64,000 nucleotides of DNA, taken from contig CBDCGC010000002.1 in assembly GCA_965216585.1 (NCBI GenBank), forward strand, positions 372,001-436,000. Reading direction: 5' to 3'. The notes beneath the pieces are model-generated. The model worked only from the letters and a program-made list of their open reading frames with translations. It had not been told where the DNA came from and made no database searches. This document shows, piece after piece, positions 61,498 through 64,000 of this stretch (the stretch's first letter is position 1; each line of letters starts with the position of its first letter). The position numbers and the translations under genes were made by a program. The DNA comes from CADEER01 sp965216585. GTDB lineage: Bacteria > Desulfobacterota > Binatia > HRBIN30 > CADEER01.

Positions 61498-62145
61498 ATG
61501 ACACCTCGTCCCGCCAATCCCGAAGTCGTCGACAGGCTGGTTGCCGCTGGTCAGGAGCTGGTCCTGCGGCAGGGACTGGCGGCCACATCGATCGACCAGG
61601 TCTGCCGTCAGGCGGCGGTTTCGAAGGGCAGTTTCTTTCACTACTTCGCGACCAAACAAGAGCTGGTGGAGGAGCTCCTGCGCCGCTACGGCAGCGAGCG
61701 CATGGCCTTCATGGCGCACGGCCCGGAGCGCGCGATGGACGATCCGCGCGAGCGCCTCTTCGCCTACCTCGAGCGGATAATCGAGGGCAGTGGCGACGAG
61801 GACATCCTCTGTGGCTGTCTGATGGGAAACATCGGCCAGGAGGTTTCGCGTTGCAATCCGGGGTTGCGCGAGATCATCGCCGGCGGCGTGCAGGTGTGGA
61901 CGGACCTCGTCGCGGCGGATCTGGCGGCGGCGAAACGGATCTATGCGCCGCGAGCCACTTGGCAGCCGAAGGACGTGGCGCGTCATTTGATCGGAGTATT
62001 TCAAGGCGGACTCTTGTTGGTCCGCATCACCGGCGACGCTTCGGCGTTGCGCAACAGTCTCGAGCACTACGCCCGCTACGTCGGGTTTCTGTTGGCGTAC
62101 GACAAAGTCCGCAAGACGCGGCGCAAGAGAAAGGGGAGATCTTGA
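61498..62145 (+). CDS. TetR/AcrR family transcriptional regulator
   Basis: 215 residues. N-terminal helix-turn-helix (about 10-55) with TSIDQVCRQAAVSKGSFFHYFATKQELVEELL, then a C-terminal ligand-binding domain. CGCLMGNIGQE in the second domain is typical of TetR_C_6-type regulators. ATG at 61498 lies immediately downstream of the operator palindrome; upstream in-frame starts would cross it. It probably controls its own operon with the VOC and GST genes, sensing an electrophile. Confidence 0.92.
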   Translation: MTPRPANPEVVDRLVAAGQELVLRQGLAATSIDQVCRQAAVSKGSFFHYFATKQELVEELLRRYGSERMAFMAHGPERAMDDPRERLFAYLERIIEGSGDEDILCGCLMGNIGQEVSRCNPGLREIIAGGVQVWTDLVAADLAAAKRIYAPRATWQPKDVARHLIGVFQGGLLLVRITGDASALRNSLEHYARYVGFLLAYDKVRKTRRKRKGRS

Positions 62146-62510
62146 TGGCAAACAAAGTCGTCTATGCCGAGCTGCACACCGGCGACACCGAGAAGGCCAA
62201 GGCCTTCTACGGCGGTCTGTTCGACTGGAACTTCCAGGAAACACCGGGCGACGGTCCGCCGTACACCTTCATTCAGATGGGTGAAGAGGGCGGCGGTGGT
62301 CTGACTTCGATGCCGACGCAGGCCAATCCGCAACCGCACTGGCTGCCGTATATCGGTGTCGACGATCTCGACGCTTCGACGGCCAAGGCGCGCGAGCTCG
62401 GTGCGAAGATCAACGAAGAGAACGTACCCGTTCCCGGCTTCGGCCGCTTTACGATCGTCACGGATCCAACCGGTGCGGAAATCGCACTTTGGGAGCAAGC
62501 CAATGGCTAA
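62145..62510 (+). CDS. VOC (glyoxalase/bleomycin-resistance fold) protein
   Basis: 121 residues with the paired beta-alpha-beta-beta-beta modules of the vicinal oxygen chelate fold (VYAELHTGDTEKAKAFYGGLFDW; YIGVDDLDASTAKARELGA; ending PTGAEIALWE). The CDS begins in the TetR stop (TGATG) and is overlapped at its end by the GST gene. Likely handles a small reactive metabolite; the exact chemistry cannot be assigned. Confidence 0.9.
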   Translation: MANKVVYAELHTGDTEKAKAFYGGLFDWNFQETPGDGPPYTFIQMGEEGGGGLTSMPTQANPQPHWLPYIGVDDLDASTAKARELGAKINEENVPVPGFGRFTIVTDPTGAEIALWEQANG

Positions 62511-63132
62511 GATCAAATTGCATGTCTTTCCGCCGTCGCCGAACGCACGCCAGGTGCTGATCGCCGCCAACGAGCTCGGCGCGGACGTCGAAATCTGCAT
62601 GGTGAACCTGCTCGAGCAGCAGCAGAAAACGCCCGAGTTCATCGCCCTCAACCCGAACGGTCTCATGCCGGTGCTCGAAGACGGCGATTTCGTCCTGTGG
62701 GAGTCGGTGGCGATCATGCAGTACCTGGCGGCTCAACAGGCGAGTCGCGAGCTGTGGCCGGCCGACGCTCGCCCGCAGGCCGATGTCAGCCGTTGGATGT
62801 GTTGGCGACTGGCGCACTGGGGACCGGCGTGTGGCACCTTCACGTTTCAAAATATGGTCAAGCAACTCACGGGTGGCGGCGATCCGGACCCGGCCGAGCT
62901 GGCCAAGGGGGAAGAGGGGATTGCCAAGTACGGCGCCGTGCTGAATGACCATCTGAAGGGCCGCGAGTTCTTGGTTGGCGACGCCCTGACCCTGGCCGAC
63001 ATTTCGGTCGCTTCGTGGCTGACCTACTACAAGGAGGCAAAGATCCCGGTCGGGGGCTTCGCCGAAGTCATGCGCTGGCGCGACGCCCTGGAGAACCGGG
63101 AGGCTTTTCAGAAAGCGGCCGCCGGCATCTGA
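62503..63132 (+). CDS. Glutathione S-transferase family protein
   Basis: 209 residues. The N-terminal thioredoxin-like GST domain has VFPPSPNARQVLIAA and the conserved cis-Pro/ESVAIMQYLA glutathione site; the C-terminal helical domain has the N-capping ALTLADISVASW. The catalytic hydroxyl residue would be a Ser in the PPSPNA loop. It overlaps the VOC gene by 8 bp and completes the TetR-controlled operon. Confidence 0.92.
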   Translation: MAKIKLHVFPPSPNARQVLIAANELGADVEICMVNLLEQQQKTPEFIALNPNGLMPVLEDGDFVLWESVAIMQYLAAQQASRELWPADARPQADVSRWMCWRLAHWGPACGTFTFQNMVKQLTGGGDPDPAELAKGEEGIAKYGAVLNDHLKGREFLVGDALTLADISVASWLTYYKEAKIPVGGFAEVMRWRDALENREAFQKAAAGI

Positions 63133-63251
63133 AAGGACGAATCGCAATCGATGAATCGCCCGCATCCTCTCGAGAGTGCAGTAGAGGATGCGGGCGCTTG
63201 GCCGCACCGCTCGAGTGGACTCATCGATTGATTCGTGGCTTTCTGATCGAC

Positions 63252-63866
63252 ATGGGGTTCCTCACGCATCACTTTCGTGCGCGCTTTCAGGATTGGGCGA
63301 TGCGCTGGCTCGAGGATCTGCGCGCCGGTGCCTTGCAGGAAGTCGGTGGCAACGTGCTCGAGCTCGGTTTCGGCACCGGACTCAATCTGCGTCACTACCC
63401 GGATACCGTCGAATCGCTGTCGACCATCGATCCGCTCGTCCTCGGCGCCATGGACGACAAGGTTGCGGCGCGTGTCGCCGCCGTTTCGTTTCCGGTCGAA
63501 CAACACGCACTGCGCGCCGACGAGACCCTGCCGTTCGATGACGCAACCTTCGACAGCGTCGTCACGACGTGGACCCTGTGCTCGATCGCCGAGCCGGAAG
63601 CGGCTTTGCGCGAGGTGCGGCGCGTTCTGCGTCCCGGCGGTTCCTACTTCTTCATCGAACACGGACGCAGCGACGACGATCGTGTCGCCCGTTGGCAGGA
63701 CCGCTTGGATCCTCTGTGGTGCAGGCTGGCCGACGGCTGCCATCTCAACCGGCGGCACGACGATGCCGTCGAGGCTGTCGGCCTCGATCTGAAAAAGCTG
63801 GACCGCTTCCGCTACCGCGGCCCGAGTGTCATCGCCGAGATGTACCGCGGCCGCGCCTTCGTCTGA
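63252..63866 (+). CDS. Class I SAM-dependent methyltransferase
   Basis: 204 residues. SAM-binding motif I VLELGFGTGLNLRHY, acidic strand-2 TIDPL, motif IV-like SVVTTWTLCSIAEPEAAL and RVLRPGGSYFFIEHGRS. The layout is that of UbiE/COQ5-like or METTL7-like methyltransferases. ATG at 63252 is used, but no clear ribosome site precedes it and a TTG near 63229 is possible. Confidence 0.86.
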   Translation: MGFLTHHFRARFQDWAMRWLEDLRAGALQEVGGNVLELGFGTGLNLRHYPDTVESLSTIDPLVLGAMDDKVAARVAAVSFPVEQHALRADETLPFDDATFDSVVTTWTLCSIAEPEAALREVRRVLRPGGSYFFIEHGRSDDDRVARWQDRLDPLWCRLADGCHLNRRHDDAVEAVGLDLKKLDRFRYRGPSVIAEMYRGRAFV

Positions 63867-63974
63867 GCACCGGCTTCTGCGTCCGCGGGTTGCCGATTCG
63901 CAGCGAGGTGTGTGGCGTGTCGCAACCAACGCGCCCGCCTTTCGACACGCTGCGCTCTGCGATAGGGTGGGTCG

Positions 63975-64000
63975 ATGGACGTCCGTCATCAGCGTGTTGC
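63975..64000 (+). CDS. Possible start of a further gene, cut by window edge
   Basis: ATG with GATAGGGTGGGTCG before it opens a frame of eight complete codons (MDVRHQRV) that runs off the end. Too short to judge. Confidence 0.2.

Noticed and set aside
1..64000. tRNA or rRNA genes, insertion sequences, prophage genes
   Set aside because: No tRNA-like clover-leaf with a T-loop GGTTCGA context outside coding sequence, no rRNA blocks and no transposase or phage structural motifs were seen on either strand.

Overview
The window is 64 kb of high-GC, densely coded bacterial chromosome. Bipartite secretion signals and lipoprotein signals are common, and there are many acyl-CoA genes, a glutaminyl-tRNA synthetase, an ethylmalonyl-CoA-type mutase, and secreted proteins with Myxococcus-type cysteine-rich repeats. 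Together these suggest a Gram-negative deltaproteobacterial-type lineage, for example Candidatus Binatia/Binatota or a relative. This placement is inference from gene content; no rRNA gene is present to confirm it.

Layout. 1-6.2 kb: a thiolase and a 3-hydroxyacyl-CoA dehydrogenase, a DksA-like zinc protein with a secreted endonuclease/exonuclease/phosphatase-family protein, and the B12-dependent mutase. 6.2-7.9 kb: an AT-richer island of two unknown, translationally coupled genes (one with a C-terminal membrane helix) abutting the 3' end of a Sua5-type tRNA-modification gene. 8.9-16.3 kb: a Rieske protein / NSS transporter / small-subunit operon, a cyclophilin-HAD-DoxX operon, and both subunits of a 2-oxoacid:ferredoxin oxidoreductase. 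16.7-26.3 kb: mostly secreted or envelope proteins (phosphatase-fold lipoprotein, CxxCH protein with tandem cysteine-rich repeats, PlsB, VanZ, a zinc metalloprotease with a coupled small secreted partner), then RNase HI with a viroplasmin-like tail. 26.3-32.8 kb: enoyl-CoA hydratase, GlnRS and a 1277-residue penicillin-acylase/alpha-beta-hydrolase fusion.

32.8-34.7 kb is non-coding. It holds four full copies and one partial copy of a 313-367 bp tandem unit, each carrying a large nested inverted repeat. 34.7-41.4 kb: an operon of a caspase-like/PDZ/thioredoxin lipoprotein, MoaA and an esterase, then an ABC exporter and a DoxX protein. 41.5-50.4 kb: biotin carboxylase coupled to an NAD-type isocitrate dehydrogenase, MiaE with a glycosyltransferase, a membrane sensor kinase, and a degenerate sigma-54-activator-like AAA+ protein with a possible -24/-12 promoter, then a TraB-family protein. 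50.5-56.5 kb: wax-ester synthase/DGAT, alcohol dehydrogenase, and an operon of peroxiredoxin, quinone reductase, acyl-CoA dehydrogenase and a PIG-L deacetylase that lacks a standard start codon. 56.6-63.9 kb: two thioredoxin-fold genes, small unknown genes, a DUF2959-like lipoprotein, dispersed repeats, dienelactone hydrolase, epoxide-hydrolase-like lipoprotein, a TetR/VOC/GST operon with a clear operator palindrome, and a methyltransferase.

Most of the metabolism concerns acyl-CoA and lipid turnover (thiolase, 3HAD, crotonase, acyl-CoA dehydrogenase, PlsB, WS/DGAT, ethylmalonyl-CoA mutase). Central-carbon redox steps (KorAB, IDH, biotin carboxylase) and thiol/redox housekeeping make up much of the rest. 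No tRNA, rRNA, CRISPR array, prophage or intact insertion sequence was seen.
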